A DNA stretch of 64,000 bases from an uncultured Mycobacterium sp. (GTDB lineage: Bacteria > Actinomycetota > Actinomycetes > Mycobacteriales > Mycobacteriaceae): NCBI GenBank assembly GCA_900078375.1, contig FLQS01000001.1:215319-279318 (forward strand). The letters are read 5' to 3'. Of the stretch, positions 16,680-25,790 are shown in pieces. The position numbers and the translations under genes were made by a program. Numbering within the stretch: position 1 is the first letter of the stretch; the number at the start of each line of letters is the position of its first letter. Under the pieces are notes generated by a model. That model had not been told where the DNA came from and searched no databases. It saw nothing but the letters and a program-made list of their open reading frames with translations.

Positions 16680-18248
16680 CTACTCCCCTGTCGGATTCAG
16701 GATCAGCATCGCGACGTGCAGCGAGGTCCGCGACTCCGCGTCGTCGAGGTCCAGGCCGACGATGCGCTGCAGTGCGTCCAATCGCGAATACAAGGTCGGC
16801 CGTGACATGTGCAGCGTCCTGGCCAGCTCGGCCTTGTTGCCGCCGGCATCCAGGAAACGCCGCAACAGGTCGAACGCCTCGTCGCCGTGTTTGGCGCGGT
16901 GTGCGAGCAGCCCGGCCAATTCCGTCTCGGCGAACGCCTGCACTCGCGGATCGGTGCGGATCAGTGACAGCAATCCGCGTAGCCGGACATCCGCGGCCCG
17001 ATGAAAAGGCTTGTCGTGCAAGGGCATCGACATCGCTACCTCAGCGACATGACCCGCCTCGCGCAGGCCGCCCACCGCGTCGACCAGCCGACTGGACTCC
17101 GGTCCCAGCCCGATCGTGCAGTCGCCGACGCCGTCCAGGCGGATGACCGACTGGCGGATCGCCGAGCACACCTCGTCGAGAGTGCTGGCGTGTTGCGGCG
17201 CCAGCACCAGGTCGATCTGCCCGTCGTCGCGTGTGGCCGCCAGCCCGGTGTGGCCGGCGGCGCGCACTGAGTGCATGATCGCGTCCAGCGTCCGCACCCG
17301 CCGCTGCGCGACCGCGACCTGATCGGCGCCGGCGCTTTCGCGCAGTCGCACCGCCATCGGCACATACGTCAGCGCCGGCCGTAGCCCAAGGGCATGGGCA
17401 CGGGCGGTCGCTTCGGCCTCGTCGGTGATCCGGCCGCGACGCAGATCGTCGACAAGGCCGCTCTGCGCGCGAAGTTCCAGTGAGCTGCGGTTCTGCTCGA
17501 CCATCCGGTGCAGGGCCAGGGCCTGGGCTGCCCGCTCCAGCGTCATCACCGCTCGCGCGTCGGCGGCGACCCGCGGGGCGATCAACCGACCCCACTCCTC
17601 GCGATACGGGCCGACCGGGCGGGCCGTCCACGTATCGGCGGCGGTCAGCCGGGAGCGACGCTCCCAATCCGCCAACAGCACCGTGGCCGGTGTGCCCCAA
17701 CCGTCGAACGCCAGCACCTGTCGGTTGAGGTCTTCCAGCACGACCGGGGTGCCCAGCATCTCTGCCGTGGCGCTGACGATCTGGTCGAGCGAGGCGCGGC
17801 GCATGCTCAGCGCGGTGAATGCCTCGTGCACCCGCTGCCCGTACGCCACTTCGGCGTACTGGTCCGCGACGATCCTGCGGTGTACCTCTTCGGTGACGTC
17901 GATGAAGCGAACTGGCCGGTGCAGGACGATCACCGGGAGCGACAGCGCGTCACCGATGGCGCGAACCGACTCCGGCAGCGCGTCGATATGCAGCCCGAGT
18001 TCGACCACCACGCCGGTGGCGCCGGCGTCGGCCAACCCCGGCAGATACGCGTCGCGCCGAGCTGGATCGGCCAATGCCTGGCCTGTGGTCAGGACCAGCT
18101 CCCCGCCGGTCAGCAGGCCGGACAGGTCGGCAAGGTCGCTGACGTGGACCCAGCGCACCGGTTGATCCATCGGTCCGGTGCACACCACCTCCGGCTCGCC
18201 CCCGCGGATCGACGGCAGCTCGAGGATGTCGGAGAGCGTCAACTGCAT
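16680..18248 (-). CDS. PucR family transcriptional regulator
   Basis: A 522-residue regulator. Residues 1-125 form the PucR N-terminal ligand domain (TLSDILELPSIRGGEPEV, GGELVLTTGQAL); the middle is GAF/GGDEF-like; the C-terminus has the PucR helix-turn-helix FLDAGGNKAELARTLHMSRPTLYSRLDALQRIVGLDLDD. Such proteins usually sense purine, amino-acid or GABA-type metabolites and control adjacent catabolic genes. It is divergent from mmsA and the class III aminotransferase, and the 81-bp gap contains the palindrome TACACAGTGTA next to its own start, so it most likely regulates that pair and itself. Confidence 0.92.
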   Translation of the reverse strand: MQLTLSDILELPSIRGGEPEVVCTGPMDQPVRWVHVSDLADLSGLLTGGELVLTTGQALADPARRDAYLPGLADAGATGVVVELGLHIDALPESVRAIGDALSLPVIVLHRPVRFIDVTEEVHRRIVADQYAEVAYGQRVHEAFTALSMRRASLDQIVSATAEMLGTPVVLEDLNRQVLAFDGWGTPATVLLADWERRSRLTAADTWTARPVGPYREEWGRLIAPRVAADARAVMTLERAAQALALHRMVEQNRSSLELRAQSGLVDDLRRGRITDEAEATARAHALGLRPALTYVPMAVRLRESAGADQVAVAQRRVRTLDAIMHSVRAAGHTGLAATRDDGQIDLVLAPQHASTLDEVCSAIRQSVIRLDGVGDCTIGLGPESSRLVDAVGGLREAGHVAEVAMSMPLHDKPFHRAADVRLRGLLSLIRTDPRVQAFAETELAGLLAHRAKHGDEAFDLLRRFLDAGGNKAELARTLHMSRPTLYSRLDALQRIVGLDLDDAESRTSLHVAMLILNPTGE

Positions 18249-18249
18249 T

Positions 18250-18260
18250 TACACAGTGTA
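18250..18260. promoter_or_regulatory. Palindrome TACACAGTGTA in the pucR/mmsA divergent promoter
   Basis: An 11-bp palindrome (5-bp arms about a central A) starts 2 bp before the pucR start codon and lies 70 bp before mmsA. It is a candidate operator for the PucR protein; its location over the regulator's own leader would fit autoregulation. Confidence 0.4.
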
Positions 18261-18329
18261 TGACTTTGGATGAAAATGCTTACGGTCCGTCGGGGTCGGG
18301 CGGAGTGCGCAGCCCGCAGAATCGCAGGT

Positions 18330-19859
18330 ATGACTCTCACCGCCCCCAATACCCGCGTTCGCACCATCGCCCACTGGGCCGGCGGGAAGAGCTTCGCCGG
18401 CAGCAGTGATCGCACGGCCCCCGTGACGAACCCGGCCACCGGCCAGGTCACCGGTCAGGTGGCACTGGCCGACGTCGGCGACGCCCGCGCGGTCATCGAC
18501 GCCGCGGCCGCGGCGTTCCCGGCGTGGCGCGACACCTCGCTGGCCAAGCGCACCACCGTCCTCTTCGCCTTCCGCGAACTGCTCAACGCCCGCAAGGAAG
18601 AGCTGGCCGCGATCATCACCGCCGAACACGGCAAGGTGCTCTCCGATGCCCTCGGTGAGGTCAGCCGCGGTCAAGAAGTCGTCGAATTCGCTTGCGGTAT
18701 TTCGCATCTGCTCAAGGGAGGGATGACTGAGAACGCCTCGACCAACGTCGACGTCGCCTCGATCCGCCAGCCGCTGGGCCCGGTGGCCGTCATCAGCCCG
18801 TTCAACTTCCCCGCAATGGTGCCGATGTGGTTCTTCCCCATCGCGATCGCCGCCGGAAACACTGTGGTGCTCAAGCCTTCTGAGAAAGATCCCTCGGCCG
18901 CGCTGTGGATCGCGAACCTGTGGGCCGAGGCCGGACTGCCGGCCGGCGTCTTCAACGTCCTGCAGGGTGACAAGGTCGCCGTCGACGAACTGCTGACCAA
19001 CAAGACCATCAAAGCCGTGAGCTTCGTCGGCTCCACCCCGATCGCGCAGTACGTCTACTCCACCGGAACCATGCACGGCAAGCGCGTGCAGGCCTTGGGC
19101 GGAGCCAAGAACCACGGGGTGATTCTGCCCGACGCCGACCTGGACCTGGCCGCCGACGCGATGGTCAACGCCGGCTTCGGCTCGGCAGGCGAGCGCTGCA
19201 TGGCGATCTCGGCGGCCGTGGCGGTCGGCCCCATCGCCGACGAGCTGGTCGCCAAGATCGCCGAGCGCACAACGTTATTGAAGATCGGCGATGGCACCCG
19301 CAACACCGATATGGGCCCGCTGGTCACCAAGGCACACCGGGACAAGGTGGCCTCCTACATTGACGCCGGTGAAGCCGACGGCGCCACCATCGTCGTCGAC
19401 GGCCGAGAGATCGAAGTTGACGGCGAAGGCTCCGGCGTTTCCCAGGGATTCTGGCTGGGCCCCACCCTGATCGACAACGTCACCCCCGAGATGAGCATCT
19501 ACACCGACGAAATCTTCGGGCCGGTGCTATCGGTGGTAAGGGTGGAAACCTATGAAGAAGCAGTGGCGCTGATAAATTCCAATCCCTACGGCAACGGCAC
19601 CGCGATCTTCACCAACGACGGTGGCGCCGCCCGGCGTTTCCAGAACGAAGTCGAGGTCGGCATGGTGGGCATCAACGTGCCGATCCCGGTGCCGACCGCC
19701 TACTACAGCTTCGGTGGCTGGAAGAGTTCACTGTTCGGCGACACCCACGCGCACGGTACGGAAGGCGTGCACTTCTTCACCCGTGGCAAAGTGGTCACCA
19801 CGCGGTGGCTCGATCCCTCCCATGGCGGCATCAACCTCGGCTTCCCGCAGAACAACTGA
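18330..19859 (+). CDS. mmsA: CoA-acylating methylmalonate-semialdehyde dehydrogenase
   Basis: A 509-residue aldehyde dehydrogenase. ATG 18330 is chosen over the longer frame because the family begins near TIAHWAGGKSFAG. Signatures: GPVAVISPFNFPAMVPMWFFP, the cofactor segment KPSEKDPSAA, the catalytic loop GFGSAGERCMAISAAV with the nucleophile Cys in ERCM, and SNPYGNGTAIFT. It oxidises malonate or methylmalonate semialdehyde to acetyl- or propionyl-CoA with NAD and CoA, in valine, beta-alanine, thymine or inositol breakdown. The class III aminotransferase 17 bp downstream would make the semialdehyde, and divergent PucR probably controls both. Confidence 0.94.
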   Translation: MTLTAPNTRVRTIAHWAGGKSFAGSSDRTAPVTNPATGQVTGQVALADVGDARAVIDAAAAAFPAWRDTSLAKRTTVLFAFRELLNARKEELAAIITAEHGKVLSDALGEVSRGQEVVEFACGISHLLKGGMTENASTNVDVASIRQPLGPVAVISPFNFPAMVPMWFFPIAIAAGNTVVLKPSEKDPSAALWIANLWAEAGLPAGVFNVLQGDKVAVDELLTNKTIKAVSFVGSTPIAQYVYSTGTMHGKRVQALGGAKNHGVILPDADLDLAADAMVNAGFGSAGERCMAISAAVAVGPIADELVAKIAERTTLLKIGDGTRNTDMGPLVTKAHRDKVASYIDAGEADGATIVVDGREIEVDGEGSGVSQGFWLGPTLIDNVTPEMSIYTDEIFGPVLSVVRVETYEEAVALINSNPYGNGTAIFTNDGGAARRFQNEVEVGMVGINVPIPVPTAYYSFGGWKSSLFGDTHAHGTEGVHFFTRGKVVTTRWLDPSHGGINLGFPQNN

Positions 19860-19876
19860 GCTCGAAAGAGGCACGC

Positions 19877-21262
19877 ATGACGACAACGGCTCCCCACCTG
19901 CTGCCGAACGGCCAGGACCTCGACACCGCCCGTGCCGAAGCCGCGCGGGCCTATGAGCTGGACCGCCAGCACGTCTTCCACTCCTGGTCGGCGCAGGCGC
20001 AGATCAAGCCGATGACGATCGTCGCCTCGGACGGGTCCTACGTCTGGGATGGCGAGGGCAACAGGCTGCTCGACTTCTCCTCCCAGCTGGTGTTCACCAA
20101 TATCGGCCATCAGCATCCGAAGGTCGTCGCCGCGATCGCCGAGCAGGCGGCCAAGCTCTGCACGATTGCGCCGCAGCACGCCAACGCCGCGCGGTCCGAG
20201 GCGGCCCGGCTGATCGCCGAGCGCACCCCGGGTGACCTGAACCGGGTGTTCTTCACCAACGGCGGTGCTGACGCCGTCGAACACGCGGTCCGGATGGCCC
20301 GCCTGCACACCGGCCGCTACAAGGTGCTCTCCCGCTACCGCTCCTACCACGGCGGCACCGACACCGCGATCAACCTCACCGGTGACCCGCGGCGCTACCC
20401 GAACGACTACGCCAGCTCCGGCGTCGTGCACTTCAACGGCCCGTTCCTGTACCGCTCGTCGTTCTTCGCCGAGAACGAGCAGCAGGAATCCGCGCGTGCC
20501 CTCGACTATCTCGAGCGCCTGATCCAGCACGAGGGGCCGGCGTCGATCGCCGCGATCATCCTGGAATCGGTTCCGGGCACCGCGGGCATCATGGTGCCCC
20601 CGCCCGGATACCTGGCCGGCGTGCGGGAGATCTGTGATCGCCACGGCATCGTGTTCATCGCCGATGAGGTGATGGCCGGGTTCGGTCGGACCGGAAAGTG
20701 GTTCGCAATCCAGAACTTTGACGTGGTGCCCGACCTGATCACCTTCGCCAAGGGTGTGACATCCGGGTATGTGCCGCTTGGCGGCGTGGCCATCAACGAC
20801 GCGATCTATGCGACGTTCGCCGATCGCGCCTACCCCGGTGGGCTGACCTACTCGGGGCACCCGCTGGCCTGCGGCGCCGCGGTGGCCACGATCAACGCCA
20901 TGGAAGACGAGGGCATGGTGGCCAACGCCGCACGGGTCGGCGAGCAGGTGCTCGGTCCGGGGCTACGTGAGCTGGCGGCCCGCCACCCGTCGGTGGGCGA
21001 GGTCCGCGGACTGGGTGTGTTCTGGGCGATCGAGCTGGTGGCGAACCAGCAGAGCCGGGAACCGCTGGCGCCCTACGGCGGTTCCAGCCCCGCGATGAAC
21101 GAGGTGCTGGCCGCCTGTAAGTCCGGTGGTCTCCTGCCGTTCGCCAACTTCAACAGGATTCACGCGGTGCCGGCCTGCAACATCAGCGACGGCGAGGTCG
21201 CCGAGGGCCTGGCCATCCTGGACAAGGCGCTGGATGTCGCCGACGGACACGTGACCGGCTGA
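19877..21262 (+). CDS. Class III PLP-dependent aminotransferase (omega-amino acid type)
   Basis: A 461-residue aminotransferase starting at ATG 19877 behind GAAAGAGG. Family features: the substrate region YVWDGEGNRLLDFSSQL, the cofactor block VFFTNGGADAVEHAVRMAR, the aspartate strand GIVFIADEVMAGFGRTGKWF, and the PLP-lysine segment PDLITFAKGVTSGYVPLGG. It probably transfers the amino group of beta-alanine, 3-aminoisobutyrate or a similar omega-amino acid, giving the semialdehyde that MmsA oxidises. It lies 17 bp after mmsA in the same operon. Confidence 0.93.
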   Translation: MTTTAPHLLPNGQDLDTARAEAARAYELDRQHVFHSWSAQAQIKPMTIVASDGSYVWDGEGNRLLDFSSQLVFTNIGHQHPKVVAAIAEQAAKLCTIAPQHANAARSEAARLIAERTPGDLNRVFFTNGGADAVEHAVRMARLHTGRYKVLSRYRSYHGGTDTAINLTGDPRRYPNDYASSGVVHFNGPFLYRSSFFAENEQQESARALDYLERLIQHEGPASIAAIILESVPGTAGIMVPPPGYLAGVREICDRHGIVFIADEVMAGFGRTGKWFAIQNFDVVPDLITFAKGVTSGYVPLGGVAINDAIYATFADRAYPGGLTYSGHPLACGAAVATINAMEDEGMVANAARVGEQVLGPGLRELAARHPSVGEVRGLGVFWAIELVANQQSREPLAPYGGSSPAMNEVLAACKSGGLLPFANFNRIHAVPACNISDGEVAEGLAILDKALDVADGHVTG

Positions 21263-21278
21263 AATTCGGTCCGGCGGC

Positions 21279-21626
21279 CTAATAGGGAGTCGTGTGCTGG
21301 GTCAAGACGAACAGCATCAACCCCAGGCACAGCAGCACGTTGATCGCAATGAGAATCGCGACGACGAGAATGAACCCGCGCACCGCATGTCGTTGTGCAC
21401 GGCCACGTTTGGACCGGCGCTTCTCGCTGATCAGCTGCGTTGCGGTGAGCGCGAAGCTGACATCGACCAGCTCGTCGGCGGTGGCCGTCCCGCCCATGAC
21501 GATCTGCTGCAGCCGCTCCGGCGGAATTCCCACCCCGACGCCGGCGAAGTTGCGGCTCATCCGTTTGAGCTGCCGCGGACTGGTCGTTTCAGCGCGAGGC
21601 AGCCGCGGATCGGACCAGTCGGTCAT
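21279..21626 (-). CDS. Small single-pass membrane protein, function unknown
   Basis: A 115-residue protein. Residues 1-80 are soluble (VGIPPERLQQIVMGGTATADELVDVSFALTA), a basic patch SEKRRSKRGRAQRH follows, and one strong transmembrane helix is near the C-terminus (FILVVAILIAINVLLCLGLMLFVL). The topology suggests a cytoplasmic domain anchored by a C-terminal helix. No family is recognised. It is convergent with the aminotransferase (16 bp between stops). Confidence 0.75.
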   Translation of the reverse strand: MTDWSDPRLPRAETTSPRQLKRMSRNFAGVGVGIPPERLQQIVMGGTATADELVDVSFALTATQLISEKRRSKRGRAQRHAVRGFILVVAILIAINVLLCLGLMLFVLTQHTTPY

Positions 21627-21691
21627 AACCTTCGGACTCTAATCCGGGGTGCGCCAGAACGCGCGCGAAATGCCGGGCCCGAGCGCGCTGT

Positions 21692-22885
21692 TCACAACCC
21701 GGGCTGGTCCTCGATGATGCCGAGCCAGATCTGGGCCACATCCATGGCCACCTTCTCGCTGATGAAGGCGTGCTGGGTGCCGGTGTAGATGTCGCGGAAC
21801 CCGCGCTCCAGACGGCTGCCCTCCCGGATCGAGGTGGTGCCTGCGGCCAGGTGCGCCCACTCGGCGGCCTGGCGAGACACGTCGGTGGCGTACACGGCCG
21901 CCACCCGCATGTCGGCGCGCAGTGCCGGGGTGAGGTCATCCCCGCCGGCCACGACCGCCTCGGCGGTCCCGAACGCGTCCAGAACCAGCAGCCGCGCCGC
22001 CCGCCATGCCGCGACGTGATGAGCCAGATCCTTCTGGAAAGTCGGCCGGCTGGCCAGCGAGGCCATGTCGCTCATCCGGAACTTGGTGGCCGCCAGCTCC
22101 TCGACATCGTCGAGCATGCTCTTGGCGACCCCGAGCGCCCACGATGCGTGGCCGGCCGCCGTCACCGGCATCAACCCCATCCGGGTGGCCGGTGAGCTGC
22201 CCCGGTACGGCACGCGGGAGAACAGTGGGAAGGTTCGGCTGGCAGGGACGAACACGTCGTCGACGCCGTAGTCGTAGGAGCCAGTCCCCTTGAGTCCCTG
22301 GACGTGCCAACCGTCCTTGAAGTCGACGTAGGCACGGGGGATCACGGCCACCAGCATCTCGGGCATGCCTTCTGGGCCGTCCAGGGCCCAGCGCATCTCA
22401 CCGTTGTCCATCGGGAAGAACCCGGCGCAGACGTATTCGGAGTGCCCGGTGCCCGATCCGAAGCTCCACGAGCCGGTCAGCCGGTAGCCGCCGTCGACCG
22501 CGGCGCCCTGGCCGTTGGGGAAGAACTGCCCGCCCAGCGTGACGCGGTTGTCGTTGGCGGTGAACACCTCGGCGAACCCCTCGTCGGGCAGGTAAGCCGC
22601 GGCGGCGAACGACGACGGCAGGTTGGCGATCCCGATCCACCCGAAGGACCCGTCCTGCCACGCCATCTCGATCCAGGTTTCGATCATCTCGGTGAACGAC
22701 GGCTCGACACCGCCGGCCGCGACCGGATTGAACGACTGCATCAGCCCACTGGCCCACATCTCGTCGACGACCGCCGGGGCGATGGTGCGCAACCGCTCGG
22801 ATTCACCGGCTTGCGCCACCACCAGCTCGCGCATGCCCCGCGCCAATCCGACGAGATGGTCCCCCGATTGCAGTGTCGACGTCAT
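21692..22885 (-). CDS. Acyl-CoA dehydrogenase-like flavoprotein (HsaA/DszC-type monooxygenase subgroup)
   Basis: A 397-residue protein; ATG 22885 is chosen because upstream codons form an arginine-rich leader. It has the acyl-CoA dehydrogenase layout: N-terminal helices, middle beta domain (YRLTGSWSFGSGTGHSEYVCAG and GLKGTGSYDYGVDDVFVPASRTF), and the C-terminal helical bundle. The GTGSYDY signature is typical of the two-component flavin monooxygenase subgroup (HsaA, DszC, HpaH-like), where the catalytic Glu of true dehydrogenases is absent. A flavin reductase is not adjacent. It may oxidise an aromatic, steroid-derived or sulfur compound. Confidence 0.85.
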   Translation of the reverse strand: MTSTLQSGDHLVGLARGMRELVVAQAGESERLRTIAPAVVDEMWASGLMQSFNPVAAGGVEPSFTEMIETWIEMAWQDGSFGWIGIANLPSSFAAAAYLPDEGFAEVFTANDNRVTLGGQFFPNGQGAAVDGGYRLTGSWSFGSGTGHSEYVCAGFFPMDNGEMRWALDGPEGMPEMLVAVIPRAYVDFKDGWHVQGLKGTGSYDYGVDDVFVPASRTFPLFSRVPYRGSSPATRMGLMPVTAAGHASWALGVAKSMLDDVEELAATKFRMSDMASLASRPTFQKDLAHHVAAWRAARLLVLDAFGTAEAVVAGGDDLTPALRADMRVAAVYATDVSRQAAEWAHLAAGTTSIREGSRLERGFRDIYTGTQHAFISEKVAMDVAQIWLGIIEDQPGL

Positions 22886-23143
22886 TGTCTGTTTCCGATC
22901 TCGCGGCGGTGCGCGGCAGTGAACTCCGCGCAGTGAACACTTTCGAAATAATGTATAGCCCCGGCTCGGCCCGCGACGACCGTTTCCCCAACGACGGCGT
23001 TGCTCGGCGCGCGGCGTACACGTTGGTGCGCGATAGTTCACGGGACCGACTCATCGACCTCGCCTTGTCGAAATACGGCGGTGCCAGACTTCGGGTCCTC
23101 GTACGGACCGAGAAGCGGTCTGGTGTGGGAGCAGGAGAAGACA

Positions 23144-25660
23144 ATGACGGATGTCGTGATCAACGCCCCGGGGGACGTCACCGGAGAGGACGCCGCGCGA
23201 CCGCACGAGCACAGCCGCACGGGACTGTCGGCCGACGCGCTGCGCCGCGCGATCGCCGATCACCTGGTCTATTCCATCGCCCGGCCGCCAAGCGTGCTGA
23301 CCACCGAGCACTACTACCGCGCGCTGGCCCTGGCGGTCCGCGACCGCATGCAGCAGCGCTGGATGGCCACCACCCAGGACCTCCTGCACGGCCCCGCCAA
23401 GGTGACCTGCTACCTGTCCGCCGAATTCCTGATGGGCCCGCAGCTCGGCAACAACCTGCTCAACCTGCAGATCGAGAAGCAGGCCCGCGAAGCGCTGGCC
23501 GCGCTGGGCCAAGACCTCGACGTGATCCTGGAGTGTGAGGAGGAGCCAGGTCTCGGCAACGGTGGCCTGGGCCGGCTGGCCGCCTGTTACCTGGACTCGC
23601 TGGCCACCCTGCAGCGCCCGTCGATCGGCTACGGAATCCGTTACGAGTTCGGCATTTTCGACCAGGAGATCCAGGACGGCTGGCAGGTCGAGAAGACCGA
23701 CAACTGGCTCGTCGCCGGCAACCCGTGGGAGATCGACAAGCCCGACGCCAGCTACTTGGTGAACTGGGGCGGGCGCACCGAGCAGTACGAGGATGTCGCG
23801 GGCAACCACCGGGTGCGCTGGATCCCCCGCCGGGTGATCAAGGGCGTGTCCTACGACACCCCGATCCAGGGCTACGGCGTGAACACCTGCAACACGCTGA
23901 CCCTGTGGAGCGCCCGGTCGATGTCCTCGTTCGCGCTCGACGCGTTCAACACCGGCGATTTCTACAAGGCGGTCGAGGACGAGGTTCTCTCGGAGAAGAT
24001 CTCGAAAGTCCTCTACCCCAACGACGAACCCGAGGCCGGCAAGCGACTGCGGCTGCAGCAGCAGTACTTCTTCGTCAGCTCGTCGCTCCAGGACATCCTG
24101 CGGATCCACCTCGAGCGGGCCCGCCTGCCGCTGACCGCGCTGCCGGACAAGTGGGCCATCCAGCTCAACGACACCCACCCGTCGATCGCGGTCGCCGAAC
24201 TGATGCGGCTGCTTCTCGACGAGCACCACATGGCCTGGGACGAGGCGTGGGAGATCACTGTCGGGACATTCGCCTACACCAACCACACGCTGCTGCCCGA
24301 GGCGCTGGAGACCTGGCCGCTGGGCATCTTCTCCGAATCCCTGCCCCGACACCTGGAAATCATCTACGAGATCAACAACCGGTTCCTCGAGGAGGTGGAG
24401 GCCAAGTTCCCCGGCGACGAGGACCGGGCCCGCCGGATGTCGCTGATCGGTGAGGACGGCGGCAAGAGTGTGCGGATGGCGCACCTGGCCACCGTCGGCA
24501 GCCACGCCGTCAACGGTGTCGCTGCGCTGCACTCTGAATTGCTGAAAGCCAGTGTGCTGAAAGACTTTTACGAGATGTGGCCGGAGCGGTTCGGCAATGT
24601 GACCAATGGGGTCACCCCGCGGCGTTTCCTGGCCTTGTCAAACCCGGGGCTGCGGACTCTGCTCGACGACACCGTCGGCGACGGGTGGCTGTCCGATCTG
24701 GAGCAGTTGCGCGGCCTCGAGTCCTACGTGGATGACCCCACATTCCGGGAGCGCTGGCGAGACATGAAGCGCGCCAACAAGAGTCGTCTCGCGGAGTATG
24801 TGCATTCCGCGACGGGCATCGAGCTCGACCCGACGTGGATGTTCGACGTTCAAGTCAAGCGGATCCACGAGTACAAGCGCCAGCACCTCAACGTGCTGCA
24901 CATCATCACCCTCTACAACCGGCTCAAGCGCAATCCGGGATTCGACATCGCGCCGCGCGCGTTCATCTTCGGCGGCAAGGCCGCGCCCGGCTACTTCATC
25001 GCCAAGCGGATGATCAGGCTGATCACCGCCGTCGGCGCCACCATCAACAACGATCCCGACGTCAACCGCTACATGCGGGTGGTGTTCCTGCCGAACTTCA
25101 ACGTCAAGAACGCCCACCTGATCTACCCGGCGGCCAACCTGTCCGAGCAGATCTCCACCGCGGGCAAGGAAGCTTCGGGCACCGGGAACATGAAGTTCAT
25201 GATCAACGGTGCGTTGACGATCGGGACGTTGGACGGCGCCAACGTCGAGATCCTCGAAGAGGCCGGGCCGGAGAACTTCTTCCTGTTCGGCATGACCGTC
25301 GAAGAGGTCGAACAGCTCAAGGCCGATGGCTACCGGCCGACCAGCTTCGTCGAGCGCGACCCCGAGCTGGCCGAGGTGCTCGAGCTGATCGTGCAGGGCA
25401 CGTTCACCCACGGTGACACCGAGGTGCTGCGGCCGCTGGTCGACAACCTGCTGCACCACGACCCGTTCCTGGTGCTTGCCGACTACCGCTCCTACGTGGA
25501 TTGCCAGGCCCGGGTCAGCGCCGCCTGGCAGGATTCCGACGCCTGGTCGCGGATGTCGATCCTCAACGCGGCGCGCAGCGGCAAGTTCTCCTCCGATCGT
25601 GCGATCGCCGAATACTGCGACGAGATCTGGCACGTCGGCGCGATGCCGGTGAGGTTGTAG
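23144..25660 (+). CDS. glgP: Glycogen phosphorylase
   Basis: An 838-residue glycosyltransferase family 35 enzyme. ATG 23144 follows GGAGCAGGAGAAG. Conserved blocks are present from start to end: YYRALALAVRDRM, CYLSAEFLMGPQLGNNL, GLGNGGLGRLAACYLDS, RWIPRRVIKGVSYDTPIQGYG, FAYTNHTLLPEALE, RIHEYKRQHLN, and EASGTGNMKFMINGALTIGT, where the PLP lysine is Lys684. It releases glucose-1-phosphate from glycogen. It stands alone, divergent from the acyl-CoA-dehydrogenase-like gene across a 258-bp AT-richer gap that should hold both promoters. Confidence 0.97.
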   Translation: MTDVVINAPGDVTGEDAARPHEHSRTGLSADALRRAIADHLVYSIARPPSVLTTEHYYRALALAVRDRMQQRWMATTQDLLHGPAKVTCYLSAEFLMGPQLGNNLLNLQIEKQAREALAALGQDLDVILECEEEPGLGNGGLGRLAACYLDSLATLQRPSIGYGIRYEFGIFDQEIQDGWQVEKTDNWLVAGNPWEIDKPDASYLVNWGGRTEQYEDVAGNHRVRWIPRRVIKGVSYDTPIQGYGVNTCNTLTLWSARSMSSFALDAFNTGDFYKAVEDEVLSEKISKVLYPNDEPEAGKRLRLQQQYFFVSSSLQDILRIHLERARLPLTALPDKWAIQLNDTHPSIAVAELMRLLLDEHHMAWDEAWEITVGTFAYTNHTLLPEALETWPLGIFSESLPRHLEIIYEINNRFLEEVEAKFPGDEDRARRMSLIGEDGGKSVRMAHLATVGSHAVNGVAALHSELLKASVLKDFYEMWPERFGNVTNGVTPRRFLALSNPGLRTLLDDTVGDGWLSDLEQLRGLESYVDDPTFRERWRDMKRANKSRLAEYVHSATGIELDPTWMFDVQVKRIHEYKRQHLNVLHIITLYNRLKRNPGFDIAPRAFIFGGKAAPGYFIAKRMIRLITAVGATINNDPDVNRYMRVVFLPNFNVKNAHLIYPAANLSEQISTAGKEASGTGNMKFMINGALTIGTLDGANVEILEEAGPENFFLFGMTVEEVEQLKADGYRPTSFVERDPELAEVLELIVQGTFTHGDTEVLRPLVDNLLHHDPFLVLADYRSYVDCQARVSAAWQDSDAWSRMSILNAARSGKFSSDRAIAEYCDEIWHVGAMPVRL

Positions 25661-25790
25661 CCCAGAATCGTCGGGTGTCCCGCATCCCGCTGGAGATCCG
25701 AAAGGCCGCAGCGGCGATCCACGCCGCGACGTACTTCCCAGACAACCAGCGGCTGCTGGCGTTCATCGTCCTCGGGCTTAGTCTGGGGAG

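Noticed and set aside
23051..24532. Long antisense frame inside glgP
   Set aside because: It is the complement of the conserved phosphorylase and shows no family motif.
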